Shown here piece by piece: positions 49,328 through 62,375 of a stretch of 64,000 nt of DNA. Position 1 is the first letter of the stretch; each line of letters begins with the position of its first letter. The DNA is from Macrobrachium rosenbergii (taxonomy: Eukaryota; Arthropoda; Malacostraca; Decapoda; Palaemonidae), in NCBI RefSeq assembly GCF_040412425.1, contig NC_089782.1, positions 25,046,622 to 25,110,621 on the forward strand, written 5' to 3'. The translations under genes and the position numbers were made by a program. Below the pieces are notes generated by a model. That model saw only the letters and a list, made by a program, of their open reading frames with translations. It was not told the origin of the DNA and made no database searches.

Positions 49328-49335
49328 ACTTAAAT

Positions 49336-50699
49336 CCAATTAGGTTACAACCCGGAGCCTGAGCAATGACAATTATAAAGGCATGGAATAATCTTGTAAA
49401 ATGCCTGTCATTACTCACGCTTATATCACGCAAAATCTGAAAATCTGTTTTATCATATCAGTAAATAAAAGAAACCTTTTTGATAAGATGACATTTCAAC
49501 AGAAGAATCCTTTGAGTAAATAAATCTAAACTCCTGTCATTGATTTTTGTTTTCTGTTTTGGAAGTGGAAAAAACTAAGATAAACTACACCAAATGCACT
49601 GAATTATGCATGGATCGGTTGAGATAAATTTTTATGTAACTTTATGTTCAATAGACCTGGGCACGCGCCCCCATGAAAAATGATGACAAAATCATAATAT
49701 TGAAGATTTGGATAACATAAATGAGAAATATAAAAATGGGGAAAAATAAAAAATCTATTATAGAAAAAAATTTTGAGAAGACAATAATAACAACAATAAT
49801 GATAAAAATAATCTTAATGATAATAATAATAAACACACATATATATAAGTGTATATACATACATACATATATATATTCGTGCGTATGTATAATATGAAAA
49901 TTGGTGTCTCATGAAATTTTCCTGGATCCGCTAGTGTATAAAGCCGTTTTAAGAAAAACGTATTAGCGCACCTTTATAAAGTTCGCCAAGCAGCAATTTC
50001 GATAGTTTTTTTTTTTTTTACTGTGTAAAAATTTTAGTTTAAATTTCGCAGAAAGACTGTTTATTGCGTTGTGTACAAAAAGTAAATTTTCTACACTCAG
50101 TAACTGTGAATAACAAACAATAAAAATATTGGACATTTTAAAAAGTCGTATCTTTCAGAGGTCGACAGCCTTAGCAAAGAATTTGTAAATATCAATTCAT
50201 TGTCTTTTCAAAACAATTTAATAAACCAGAATAGAAAGCACTTCAGATGGCTTTATTCACGGAGGAGGTTAGCTTCTAAAGTATTTTTTTTTTTTTGTTA
50301 ACGATATTGCCTCAATATACTTTGAATAACAAGCCTATAAATTAGAAGAAATTAAACATTCTATTTGAATTCGGATTTTTTATAGCCAGAACTGGCGACA
50401 CTTTAAATAAGTAACAATTAACAATCTGAAATAATCGACACGGGAAATTAAACAACCCAGTGCATTTTAATTATCTATTGCGTCGCCTCTTCCCTAAACC
50501 TAGCGAATCTGTTCACGTATGACCCTTTTATTCCCCGGAGCAAAATAAATTCGACATACGTTGAAGGAAGGGCTAAGCGGAAGACCTTGGGTACCTTCGT
50601 CAACTTCTGATCAGTCAGCTCTTATCGCTTGGGACCGACATTTTAATGGGGTTTCTCTGCTAGGGAGAAGAGTGGGGATTATTTTTGGTAGATGTTGTG
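49336..50699. other. No gene seen
   Basis: AT-rich sequence with short A/T runs (near 50008 and 50285) and AAT-rich simple sequence at 49786-49835. No gene supported. Confidence 0.4.
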
Positions 50700-50707
50700 T
50701 GTATGTG

Positions 50708-50761
<54 letters not shown>

Positions 50762-50814
50762 ACATAAACATATATGTTATATATAAACATATATATATAT
50801 ATATACATTATATA

Positions 50815-50893
<79 letters not shown>

Positions 50894-50905
50894 TGTGTGT
50901 GTGTG
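50700..50905 (+). repeat. (TA)n microsatellite cluster
   Basis: TA tracts with ATACAA interruptions, ending in (TG)n. Confidence 0.95.
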
Positions 50906-51288
50906 TGTGTAAGTGATTAGGATATTCCAAACTACAAGCCTTTTTCTTCTTGGAGAGAGAAACTGTAGTTATCGACGGAGAAAATAATCTGTACTTACTG
51001 AAGTTATTACTTTAAAGTGCTGATTATCAAATATTCAGCACTCACGAAATATTACGTAGAATGTAAAATTTAAAAAAATCCCAATCTGCTGACGACATGT
51101 AGCTTCGGTTTATCTAGGTGGAAGTATCATAATAATTCTTCCAGTGTTCATATTACCGCCTATGAAAGGTACTCAAAATACATAGACAACTTCTATATTT
51201 GTGCATTTTTTCTCGTGTGAAAATCCCTTTGTGAACCATTTACAGAGAAGTATCGAAGCTCTAAAACGTAAAATAAAAATTAAAAGTT

Positions 51289-51610
51289 TCTTCGGCGCAA
51301 TCGAGTTTTTGTACTGCGTATAGTGCTGTATGAACCACGGCCCATGGAACCTTCAGCCACGGCCCAGTGGTGGCCTTTCCTATAGCGTTGCCAGACGCAT
51401 GATTATGGCTAACTTTGACCTTAAATAAAACAAAAACTACTGAGGCTAGAGGGCTGCAATTTGGTATGTTTGATGTTTAGAAGGTTGATGATCAACATAA
51501 ACATTTGCAGCCCTCTAGCCTCAGTAGTTTTTAAAATCTGAGGGTGGACAGAAAAAGTGCGGACGGACAGACAAAGCCGTCACAATAGTTTTCTTTTACA
51601 GAAAACAAAA
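51289..51610 (+). mobile_element. Family B repeat, copy 2 (first hairpin deleted)
   Basis: Begins TTTCTTCGGCGCAATCGAG and ends TTTTACAGAAAAC. The long hairpin is best preserved here: ACTACTGAGGCTAGAGGGCT at 51437 pairs with AGCCCTCTAGCCTCAGTAGT ending near 51529. About 60 bp carrying the first hairpin are missing relative to copies 1 and 3. Confidence 0.88.
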
Positions 51611-51931
51611 AATGAAACGCCCCTTGATGACGTACACTCTCAGGAGTCCTTTGCAAGACTCCTTTAGGGGTGGAGGGACGCGTGTCCTCTCCTCCCGTGC
51701 GTCATGTTTACAAGGAAAATCCTTTGGCATACTTAAGAGGTTGACGCTTTTCGAAAGTGACATTTAGATACCCAGGGGTTGATGCTGACGCCAATAATGT
51801 TTGTTTGTGCTTGTGATCATATTCAAGGAAAATACACCAAGGTCGGCCAGACTTTTGTTTAGCCATGTCTATATGAATAAATGCATTTGCAGAATTATTA
51901 TAAATATATGCGAATCTACACACTCCATCTC

Positions 51932-51977
51932 TCTCTCACTCACACACACACACACACACACACACTACACACACATC

Positions 51978-52067
<90 letters not shown>
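51932..52067 (+). repeat. (CA)n then (TA)n microsatellite
   Basis: CA units at 51942-51970, then TA tracts. A second TA tract lies at 52236-52298. Confidence 0.95.
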
Positions 52068-52068
<1 letters not shown>

Positions 52069-52243
52069 TTGGGTGTAATACTGGTCAGTGTATTATGAAG
52101 GAGAAACCGGTCAAAACACTACACCATTGAAACGTTATTTTCGGGCACTTGTTTTTAACTGTCATGGTAAAAATCACGTCATTTCATTATTATATTTAAA
52201 TACATATATATGTATAGGGTATATATATATATGCATACCTCCG

Positions 52244-52296
<53 letters not shown>

Positions 52297-52299
52297 ATT

Positions 52300-53169
52300 C
52301 CACCAAAGTTTATCATGTGTGCATTTGCAACATGGTATAGTAAAAATGCATGCTGTCGCAGTTCTGTAAACTACAAGGTGTTTTAATGGCCTTAAAGACT
52401 TTTTCGAACGCCGGACAATTTTTAGTGAAATTATCCCCAATCTGAATAGGCTTAGAAAATCATATGCTTAGGGCACATCATGAGAGAAGCATGATTCCCA
52501 TACCAACTGTGAATTAGCCATTCAGTCAGCAACGGGTGAAGCAACATTACCAGCAGTTACAGACCGCTTGAAGAAACAGCACGATTATTTACATTCGTAT
52601 AATATCAGAGTTACGTAAAGACATAAGATGAATTGGGATTATATAGGAAACAGAGATAACATCGACTCGTGGAACGCTGCATTCCAATGCGGAAATCTAA
52701 TGGACATGCAAAACCCCATAAAACTCGTACGTGCGTCCAATTGGCCAACCTTGAAGTGACGTCACGCAACACCCACGGCACTCCCGTTAAACATTCATAA
52801 GTACAGCGTTTATCGAGCGAACTTCGGACTATGGAAATTTGGGATGGGGGAGAAACTAAAAGGATTTTCATTCCTGAGTTGCTCCGATCTTCTTATCTCA
52901 CCGTCATCTCGTGTTTTCTTATTTGTTGTCATGATCTTATTGGTCTGAAGATGGGTGGGACCTCTGAGCGTATGTTTCCTGTTCGCATTGTTAGGCTCGA
53001 TAATGTGTGGTGGAAAGAGGGACCAGTTGCGTTCTTTCTCTATAGCGGATCGTGTTAAAGAATTCTTGATCCAGGTTTCATTTGATATATCCTATATATA
53101 TGAGAATTTATCACATCACCATGATTTTTATCAAGTTTGCAAACGTGATAAAGTCTTATGAAATGAACT
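52300..53169. other. No gene seen
   Basis: Unique sequence without a supported coding region. Confidence 0.4.
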
Positions 53170-54470
53170 CTGTACAGTGGAATATTTCGAAACAGTTTTT
53201 CTATATATCAAACCCCATAACATGATCTTTAGGTGATGATAAGTCCACGTCCCGTGGGATCGAACCAGCGACGGACGGGGAATCCTTTTTATTCAGTCGG
53301 CTAAAGAGAAGCATGTTCCGTCCGTCGCTTTAAATAAGAATGGGAACGGGACGGGACTTTATTATCCCAGAAGTACTGATATCAAGAAAACAGAAAGGTA
53401 TGCATTTATGGGGTTTATAGAATTGATATTAAAGGACGTTTGTCTGATTATAAATATTTATATATACCACGAAGTATGCTAAATCATGGTATAGCATATG
53501 ATTCTCAGAGGACTTATACATATTAAATGAGTACCTATATCAAGAATATAAACGATGAACCAACACCTAACGCAACTGCTCTTTCCATTCTCACAGATAT
53601 TAAGTGATTGGACATCAATAAAGTCAAATAAAATATTTTGTGTATCCCACCAAAACCAAAGACAAATAGGGTTCGAATCCAACAAAATAAAGTTCATTTA
53701 CGATGAAAACATCCAAAAGGTTATTCTTGAGCAACCTAGTGAATCTGATATTCCTTAAATTTTTCCATTATCCCAAAGTCCATATATATATATATAATAT
53801 AGCTATATATATATAATAGGGATATATATATATATACTATCTGTAGTAATTGTATGTATTTTGTATGTATGTGTTTGTGTATCTTTCTGCTGTGCAAAGG
53901 CTAACTTTATACCAAAAGAAGGTACGTTGGTAATCTCAGTATGTGGGAGGTTGCCCGGTTGTGATTGGGAAATAAGGGAATGAGCTTTATCCCTGGGAGG
54001 TCGGAGTTGGTTTCAAAATAGCTCTCTAGGGACAAAAGATAGATCCTGAGGGTGTGACAAATCATCAATCAAACCAACGAATATGAAGCTCCCACGTGTT
54101 GGAAATCGCCCCCCATTGACACCTTCGCACACGCATATATGTACATATAAGAAGATGACCCAAGAAACAGACTGGATATACAGTATTCCATGCCAAATGG
54201 CGTTTTCTCTTCTTTGAGGCCAAAAACCAGTCTAGGGTGGGTAGAAGTCTCGTAATCGGTGTCTGTTTATCGTCCATTTTTGCTATTTTTTGAGTGTTTA
54301 GCAGTTCATAATCATAGCAGAAGTGTTTTTATATTATGAACCATTGTGAACTCCGATCGTCCATTTTTTCGGTTCTTTGGGGTGGAGTAGCTGGCAGAAA
54401 CATTTGGGAGAATATGAGGTTTCAGTCGTCTTCTAAATCAGAATTTAAAAACACTTATTGATTTTCAATT
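53170..54470 (+). pseudogene. Penelope-like element fragment, copy 1
   Basis: Diverged tandem partner of 55870-57085: both contain TGGAATATTT(C/T)GAAACAG, CATAACATGATCT, GATGAAAACATCCAAAAGG, TCATCAATCAA(A/C)CCAAC and CCATTGACACCT in the same order. Its assignment to Penelope rests on copy 2. It is interrupted by a tRNA-like SINE and by TA simple sequence, and has no intact frame. Confidence 0.6.
53235..53385 (-). mobile_element. Possible tRNA-related SINE inserted in the Penelope-like fragment
   Basis: On the minus strand GGTTCGATCCC (53266-53256) is a perfect B-box match, preceded by TAGCCGACTGA, an A-box-like stretch. This ~150-bp block is absent from the homologous place in copy 2, supporting an insertion. 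Confidence 0.5.
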
Positions 54471-55869
54471 ACACTGTAGTATTCTGACGACAAAAGTACA
54501 ATTCCATTTCAATTTTTTAACATCAAAAAAAGTTTATTTTCTTACTAGTTTCAATTCAGCGTAGGCCTAAATATTCTTCAACGGAAGGTGAATGGCTGTG
54601 ACCTTTTTCAAAGGAAGAATTGTTTATATCTTGCCGAATGTTACAGAACAATTTTCAAAATGTATTGGTTTCACGCGTTGGACATCGGCGTCAGACCCAG
54701 AAAACACAGGTCCGCACATTTCCAAGACAGAAGTCAAGCCACGCACCAAGAATCTATGTGATTAAAGAAAAACCACTGATGGAGCTAGCCACGTCACTTC
54801 GCCTCATGTGTTGGGATGATGGTACTTCCCAGATATCTTCATATTTTGTGCTTTCACTATTGAATGTAAACAGTGAGTCCCTTTTTAGAAATTTGTGCTA
54901 CAAATTAAAATTACTGATTATAATAGCGTATGGAATAATGTTTCATCCCAAAATGAATGCTGAATCTCTCTAACCATTGTTTGAAAAATAACAGACCATT
55001 TTAATCTTGGGAGTTTCATTCGCTCTAAAACCTTATCCCGAGAGTAATCAATTTCCTAGTTACTTTGATAAACATTTTGCTAACAGAAGAAAGAGGTATG
55101 ATCTACCTGCCCATTGTACTGTACATGTCTTGAGCAATGGTAACAACAAAATTCGGCTCATCATCAGCATCTTCCAAATGCATTAGTTAGCCTAAGAAAA
55201 AGGGGGATATCAGACTCCACAAATATCTGTCAAAGACGGGAAAATAGTTCTGATTTTAGACAAGGACCCTCATCAATAAAGTTCAAGAATTTCAAACGAC
55301 CACAGATTTTACGACTAAATTAACTGAAAGATCCCACAACAAGTGTTGCTGCTCAGTTTAACAAATCAGAAACCATAGGGGCAATAAAAACTGCCAGTAG
55401 AATTATAGAGTACATTCAAGGTAATCGCCATCTCCCCTATTTTTTTTTTTTTTTGAAAACACATAAAGATAAATATTACGCCCCATAATATCTATAGGGG
55501 GCCACAATGATAAATGAATGATCAAAATGGCTCGACCAGAAATTGTTGTTAGTTTGAAGGAGGGAATGCTCCTCCCACGGAAAACATGCAGAAGATTTTT
55601 TCAAAAATTTAAAAGTTTAAACATCCTCAAACAACATCAAACTGCTAAACGTTGTCGATTCATGTGTTGGTAAAGGGATGATTGTGAAACAGTGTTGTTT
55701 CTTAGAGAGGAAGTTAAAAACTTAGGAACCATTAGCTCTCTTGGAATGAAGGCCAAAGTTAAAATTGACAAAAAATATGTGTAACTAACAACGTGTTTTT
55801 TTCAATGGTAATTTTACAAACAAAAATTTGCTGTAGCAATGCTGAAGATTTCCCCTATCAATTATCTAG
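54471..55869. other. Unassigned sequence between the Penelope-like fragments
   Basis: May contain the upstream RT of copy 2, but I could not identify conserved motifs. The ORF at 54620-54973 is not recognisable. Confidence 0.35.
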
Positions 55870-57085
55870 CAAACTTAAACTGGAATATTTTGAAACAGAA
55901 CTTTGTCAGTCTATCAAACCGACCATTCACATAACATGATCTGTGTCACAAAGATACGTAGATGATAGGTTTTAATATCAAAACAATAGCTGGGGGACTT
56001 TAAGGAATTTTTTAATAGGCTAAATTTGCATTATTTGAGATAAAATTTAAATCAGTTATGGGAAAAGGATTACTATGCCGTTCGACGAGAAGCCAAAACA
56101 AAGAAAACAGAACAGGTATTGCATTTACAGTATATAGAAACCCACCTTCGTTGCTCGGCGATTCATCTGCTACGATGGCGGGCGTAAAAATCATGGTAGG
56201 GTGCAACCTGATTCCTCTGAGGACTTAGGAGCCGTTCAAATCGTTGCGATGAAGAATTTAACACGATCCGCCGTCACCTAACGGAAGGCTGCTCTATCCA
56301 ACACATTATCGAGAGGGCTATTAATAAAGCAAATAAAATATACTAATCAGAGGTCCACTCACAACAGACAAAAGATTTCAACAACAAAATAAAGCTTCCA
56401 GACCGATGAAAACATCCAAAAGGCCACCGAGCAACTCCAGTTCTGATAACCTTTCATTTTCCATTATCCCAAATCATCAGAGTCGCTCGTTAACGTATAC
56501 TTAAATAACAAAAGGGCCGTTGCCGAGGTTCCTCAAGATACCGTGTAGTAATTGTCGTGACATTTTATGCTTAGGGAGATAGGTAGATCGCTCTCGCAAA
56601 GAATAACAGAGCACAAAAGTCATCACGTTACGCTTCAGAAGAGTTATATTTTGACAACATATTAGAAATACAGGGCATGTCATTAACTGTTGATGGGGGC
56701 GGAATGGTTTTCAAGAGTAGCTGTCCGTACAAAAGAAAGATGCTGGAATCTGCTATCATCAATCAACCAACAATGATGAACAGGAGGACATTGAAATCGG
56801 ACGCCATTGACACCTAATCCTCGCACCCTTTTTGAAAAGAAGATGACGGCTGAAAGCGACCGGGGATCCATCGCCAAACGGGAGCTAATGATGCCAAACC
56901 ACTAGGAATTTGGATCAAGGCTCCTGGGTTAGAGAAACGCCACCTCCTTAACATCGTTGGCCCAAGGCCACACATGTTTTTGTATATATCTTGTAACTTG
57001 GGCATCCATATTCTACCAGTGAACTGGGGCACAGAAACAAGTGCCTGAAATATATGGTTTCAACGTTTAAATAGTGTTTTATGGG
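55870..57085 (+). pseudogene. Penelope-like element fragment, copy 2 (RT end and GIY-YIG remnant)
   Basis: Shifted frames carry RTGIAFTVYRNPP (about 56110), then EEFNTIRRHLTEGCSIQHII (about 56250), fitting the RT C-terminal end where E...I...L..NGYP is usual. Near 56545-56630, IPCSNCRDI then GRSLSQRITEHKS matches the Penelope GIY-YIG endonuclease (IPC..C...Y.G.TGRSL..R..EH). KRKMLESAIINQ near 56735 fits the element's 3' end. Frameshifts and stops show it is dead. Confidence 0.72.
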
Positions 57086-57270
57086 CCTTCTTATTTTCAT
57101 ATATATATATATGAAATTATGAGATTAAAGTGCAGGTTGAAATAAGGATGTTAATTATAGGGCCTGACCGGTCTAGTTTGTTATCTTAGGAGAAACCGGT
57201 TAGGATTTACAATTTATTATTTCTTACCTGTATTTAACTGTATATAAAAATCACGTCATTTCATTATTAT

Positions 57271-57307
57271 ATTTATATATATATATATGTCATTACACAT
57301 AACACAT

Positions 57308-57338
<31 letters not shown>

Positions 57339-57339
57339 G

Positions 57340-57376
<37 letters not shown>
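57271..57376 (+). repeat. (TA)n microsatellite
   Basis: TA tracts with short interruptions. Confidence 0.94.
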
Positions 57377-59645
57377 TGTATATATATATTTCTTTTCTCG
57401 AGGACTTGAGAATTATTGGCTTTATACTTGCTCCCCACCTGCCGAAGGAAATAAGAAAAAACATGAAAAATAAAAACCATATATATTAAAAAGTAATAAC
57501 TCCAAATAAAGGACACTTTAGACTCTATGAGATATAACTGACAAATTAAGAAAGCTCACCTGGTGGACCTACAGTAGTGACAACCAATAGGATGGTATCC
57601 TGAGGTCATCATGGAAATGGGAGATGATGGTGACCACTCATGAAAAGGTTTTTCGTCAGAAACTTGATCATAGTGAACTTGAAAAGCCATCTCTTTCTGC
57701 AGTTGCTTTTCTCCCTTTTAAGTAAGACGCTGACTTCGTCTCCTTTACCATCGGTCTAACTAGATATTACTCATTTTAGTCCACACGATGTCATAATCGT
57801 TTCAATTTTATCTTCCCTTTTTTTCCCGGTTTTCTGAAACAATACTAATTTGGCCCTCTACCTTTCATGACCGTGGACTCTACTTTTTCTCTCTTGTATA
57901 AAAAATTTTTATTTAATGGGGAGGGGACTGAGGTGGACATGGTTTTCAAAGTGAAACTGGGTCAGTGGAAGACAGGTGTGCAATGGTGACTTCCGTTTTA
58001 AAGAATGAAATAATCCCTCTTATAAAAAGAATAATTTAGGAAACACAGAGGACATCAGAGAATCTGCAGACGAGAGAATATTGGAAAAACATCCCACCCG
58101 TAAAACAAATGATCTTCGGAAAGTCTTCTAACATCAAAGGAGGCTCTAGGGAAAAGATTTGGTTTTCACAGTTTCACAAATCCATTCAAGCGACTGGCTT
58201 TCGTGAATAGTAATCATTACATGTGAATGGAAGATTGGCTCCTACCTGGCATTACAGCTCATGGTGGGCTTGCAATTTAGTTGCCTCAGTAGAGTTGAAT
58301 AGCTGTCGTTGTCTCTCTTGCAAACCAGTAGCCGCCACACAGTGTTCTGCTGCGCGTGCGCCTAAGCAATGTTTTTAGTGACTGCTAAATCTCTTTAGTA
58401 ACGTTATTTTAATTCACTATTCCTAGATATTCTCCTTACTTGAGAATGTTCAATTTCATGAAATGCATAAACTCGTAAAGTTCTTCATATTAATATATTT
58501 CCTGCATCTTTTCACCTTATATGCTTGTCAGTACGACATAGGAAGGCCTTGATTCCGTCATGTTACATTGGAAGGAATGTTTATGAACAAACTCGTCATA
58601 TTTTTGGCAGAAATGCTTAGAAATAATCCCCTCGTATTTGGAAGAAATGTTTATAGATAAACTCCTTGTATTATTATCATCCCTTCGGAGGGGAGAGTTC
58701 CATCATAACTCGTAAGACACGACAGCTGAACAACTTTCAGGAAATCCTCGTCTTCGTCGTCGCTTTGACGTAAACTGTTCCTCTCACTTCACTCCCGACG
58801 TTTTTAGAAGATTTTCCACACAGTTTACGACTTTCTAACAGGACGCTGTCAATATCTTCCTTTATATCATTTTGAAATTCCAAAAAGCGAGAAAATAATA
58901 TTTAAAGTGCGCGCTTGTAACCATGTGAGAATTGAGAAAGGTCTGGTTGACAATAAACAGGTTAACGAGTAAACAGGTATATACGTTGCAGTTAATCAGA
59001 TAAAGAGATAAACACGCACTTCGTGTTTTTATTAAGTACCATTGTATTGACTGCTATCTGCATACGTTATAAGACGAGATTTATGGCGAGACTTTCATAA
59101 CTGGTTATGCAAGCAGGCTTGAGTTCAGCAGGACCCACTAAGTGGTCCTGGAGTTCAGTTCCACAGTGACACGGTCCTTCGCAGTGTGAAGGCTTTTTCA
59201 AGGACACGAACCTTCACTCGAGATGACGGTGGGGGACTTCTCTCGATGACCTGAGTTCGTGATGGTTATTTTTCATGATAAAAATTTTTTTTTTGCGTAA
59301 TCGCTCTGAAGATTTAGTTCAGAATCATTATTTTTCTCAAGTCGTGTCTCTCATTTTGTTTGAGGTCCTAAAGGAAAGGATGAGCGCCCTTACAAAGTTA
59401 TCCATTTTAGCACAGAGACTTTTTCTTCAGTGTTTCGGTGTCCCATATTATTAACGTAAGGCATTCCTGTTATTTCCACGGCAAAAATTCGTATCAAAGG
59501 GAAAAGAGGTCTTTCTCTCCATCTTCGCTATTTTCAGTCTGTAGAAGCGGGTTTCAGAAACATTTAGTCTACACTACTCTTGGAGACTTAATCCTAACAC
59601 GGAAACTTAACTAAATTCGACTTCATTCACTACTCTTAAGCAATC
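57377..59645. other. Intergenic, no gene seen
   Basis: More than 2 kb of largely unique sequence without a supported exon, RNA gene or mobile element. Confidence 0.4.
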
Positions 59646-59648
59646 TCC

Positions 59649-59715
<67 letters not shown>

Positions 59716-59757
59716 TAATAAGAATAATAATGCTAATAATAATAATAGTAATAATAA
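59649..59757 (+). repeat. (AAT)n microsatellite
   Basis: About 21 perfect AAT units, then imperfect ones. Confidence 0.95.
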
Positions 59758-60282
59758 TGGTGTGTTTTTTTTTAATTTTCAAAGATAGATCCACAATGAT
59801 TAAATTCTAAGAAATCTAAATAGTTCCGTCTCTTCACCAACCATCTCTGATTTCTTTGAGGGAAATTTTACGAAGCAGTCATCGCAGCAAAATCCAGTAA
59901 TCTAATAGCTGTTCCGGACGTTTCAAGATGTGCTGTTTGCTTGCACAAAGCTATACCATTTTCCTGGGCAATCAGAGAAGTGGTAAATGTTTTACCAGTT
60001 GCCAAAATACTACGAGGAGGACCAGTGATTTCATAATTACTTGCATATAATAAACTGGGCCATTGCTGTTTCCAGTGAACAGCTCCTCGCATTTCTAGAT
60101 CATTGAACAAGCCTCTATTTCTGGTATTAGTTCTGGAGGCTATTTTAGTCCAATTATTTTTCCAGCCCTAATTTTTGTATAGATTCTGTATTCATAAGAA
60201 AACCGTTTAATGCTTACGAGAAGATTAATCTCTTTTTCGATTCGCCGTGATTGGAACTCTGGATATTTCCACGAATCCAAGT

Positions 60283-60625
60283 AAAAAAACTCAAGGTAAA
60301 AAAGTCACAGAAAAAAAGTCGCAGGAAGAAAAGTCACATTAATCTTTCCTAGATAGTAACCCTCAAGGGTTCTAACCCGCATGTATCCATGTATCCACCT
60401 TCGCGGCGTGTTTAGTACTGTACATTCCCGTTGGGGATTACCGTGAAAACATAAAAAAAGACTGTAAATATCGTAAAGATAATTGCCCCCAAGAAATATT
60501 GTGAATTTTTCCCTGTGACTTTATTTATTACCGGCCACCATAAATGAATGTGACTTTTTTTCCTGTGACTTTTTCCCCTAGCCAAAATTGTGACTTTTGT
60601 CTAACTTTTGCCTGTGACTTTATTT
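60283..60625. repeat. Foldback repeat with GTGACTTTTT-type ends
   Basis: Left side has repeated AAAAAGTCACAG and AAAGTCGCAGG; right side has the inverse CCTGTGACTTTTT several times (to 60620). The interior carries TACCGGCCACCATAAATGAA and a second GGCCACCA. Looks like a decayed foldback element. Confidence 0.6.
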
Positions 60626-61081
60626 CTGGCCACCATTTTCACAAGGGTGCCAGGATAAGTTGAATGGATACCCATTTTCCCCCGTAAGAGAGATGTAGCA
60701 TCAGTAGATTACCCAACAGTCTCGGGGGAACCATCCTACGATTTGAGAAGCATTCCCAGTGTCTAATAGTTCCAAGGGTAAGGAATGAAATTAACTGAGT
60801 GACTGATATTCCATCAAGCACATAAAAAGCATAAAACTGTGGGGTCAAGTGAATGTTTAACCTGAATTGGAACTCATCATTCATCTCTGAAACTTTACTT
60901 CTGAATATTGTTTAAGAGAAAGAGTTATAGAGGAGAATAATGATTTGCATGAAACTGAATGCAGGAATGAAAATCTTACACCAGATGTGAGGAATGAACT
61001 ATTGAGACATAAATTACAAGATTCGACGTCCAAATGGAAAAGAGAAAATATAATAAAATTTTCTGTTTAAGCGTCAATCTT

Positions 61082-61087
61082 TTTATT
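61082..61087 (-). terminator. Poly(A) signal of right cuticle gene
   Basis: AATAAA on the minus strand about 100 bp after the stop codon. Confidence 0.65.
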
Positions 61088-61187
61088 ATTTTTGAACATC
61101 ACACAATGACATATTTGCGGAGACGTCTAACGAAAGAATAAATTCGGCAGTCTATTGTTGATTAATCTGTCAATATTTGTTATTCTT

Positions 61188-61356
61188 TTACTCGAAGGTG
61201 ATGCCTTCAGCCCTCTGTTGCTCGGCGATGCGGATCTGCTCGATGGCGTGGGCGGGAAGTGGGTGGGGGGTGGGCAGGATGTCTCCTAAGGGCTGGAAGC
61301 CGTTCTCGTTGGCGATGAAGCGAATCTCGGCGAAGCCTCCGTCAGCCAGAGGAAGG
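61188..61356 (-). CDS. Right cuticle gene exon 3
   Basis: Acceptor CGCCTTGCAG. Encodes [19 protein letters not shown] through [11 protein letters not shown], stop TAA at 61190-61188. Confidence 0.95.
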
Positions 61357-61818
61357 CTGCAAGGCGCAACACACGATTAGCACAGAGGTTCCACCACTCA
61401 CAGCAACAGAACCAATTACAGTAATCATAATGTTTCATAAAGTGAAAACAAAAGACTAATGAATTAGAGTGACCTGAGACTGACTGACACTTACAGGTAG
61501 ACTCCCTCCATGTTGACCTGTCCCTCTGAACCGGGTGTTCCGGAGACCTGCATGGAGATGCCGTTGTCGGCCTCGAAGGCGTAGTTGAAGTTTCCGTCGC
61601 CGTTGTCGACGCGTTCGTCCCTCAAGATGGCGACGACAGGGCCGTCTCCCTGAGGCTTGGGGGCGGCATAGGCCAGGGCGGCGAGGCAGAGGACGAAGAC
61701 CTGGTAAGGTAATGATAGTGAAAAGTAATCGAGATGACGACTCGGTTAAACCCACAGATTATATAAGATATTCGTGACAAACAGAACAGAAGACAGTCGC
61801 TCGACTTACGGCCTTCAT
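61188..61818 (-). CDS. RR-1 cuticle protein (arthrodial type), intact right copy
   Basis: Secreted chitin-binding cuticle protein of the Rebers-Riddiford RR-1 class. Three exons (61818-61810, 61700-61495, 61356-61188) give 127 residues: signal peptide [15 protein letters not shown], then [20 protein letters not shown], the RR region [17 protein letters not shown] to [15 protein letters not shown], and the tail [20 protein letters not shown], ending GITFE. The [10 protein letters not shown] tail is typical of crustacean arthrodial-membrane cuticle proteins. The TATA box is 53 bp upstream of the ATG. Splice sites are GT-AG throughout. Exon 2 equals the left copy's exon 2 in all 206 bases by eye, while promoter and intron 1 are unrelated. 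Probably epidermal and moult-cycle regulated, from the family rather than from this sequence. Confidence 0.95.
61495..61700 (-). CDS. Right cuticle gene exon 2
   Basis: Acceptor TTACCAG, donor GTAAGT. 206 nt, from [12 protein letters not shown] to GQVNMEGVY. Confidence 0.95.
61810..61818 (-). CDS. Right cuticle gene exon 1 (MKA)
   Basis: ATG AAG GCC followed by donor GTAAGT. Confidence 0.9.
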
Positions 61819-61870
61819 TGTAGCAGGAGAGATGGACCACTACTGATGAGGATGGTGTCTCTATCCTTCC

Positions 61871-61878
61871 CTTATATA
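61871..61878 (-). promoter_or_regulatory. TATA box of right cuticle gene
   Basis: TATATAAG on the minus strand, 53 bp upstream of the start codon. Confidence 0.75.
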
Positions 61879-61979
61879 CCGAAAAGCGATTGACCTCGGC
61901 TCCGGAGGGAGGTCAGCTATCTCCTTCGGGCAAGACAGATAGGAGGGGAGAACTGTCAGAGTGGAATTGGAAAGGAACG

Positions 61980-62012
61980 CGATTAGAGGAGGGAGGGAGG
62001 GAGGGAGGGAGG
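61980..62012 (+). repeat. GGGA-rich simple sequence
   Basis: GGGA/GGAG repeats upstream of the right cuticle gene. 62013-62276 has nothing else recognisable. Confidence 0.8.
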
Positions 62013-62276
62013 GGAGTATGAAGGGGCGAATTTGGTTAAGGAAGTCTGAGAGAGGAGCGACTTGTACTTCTGACCTTGAAGACTGGTAATGGAGATGCCT
62101 GCTAAGTTATGAGAGCATAGTCTCATGACCTGACTGGCGTTTAGAATTTTGGTAATTGCTGGTCATTCTGTCTGGTAATTGGTGGTAATTCTTCTGAGAG
62201 CACATAGCTAATTATCCATTGGTGTTCAAGAAGTATTACTTTTACAAGTATTTTTGTTTGACTTTTAGCAGTCTCA

Positions 62277-62289
62277 TACACACGTATAG

Positions 62290-62369
<80 letters not shown>
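62277..62369 (+). repeat. (CA)n then (TA)n microsatellite
   Basis: A few CA-rich units, then about 35 TA units. Confidence 0.95.
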
Positions 62370-62372
<3 letters not shown>

Positions 62373-62375
62373 TAA

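Noticed and set aside
59868..60110. 80-residue minus-strand open frame
   Set aside because: No recognisable domain, no splice sites in phase and no repeat of it in the window; could be chance or an unrecognised mobile element piece.
60639..60884. 81-residue minus-strand open frame
   Set aside because: No motif recognised and the composition looks random.
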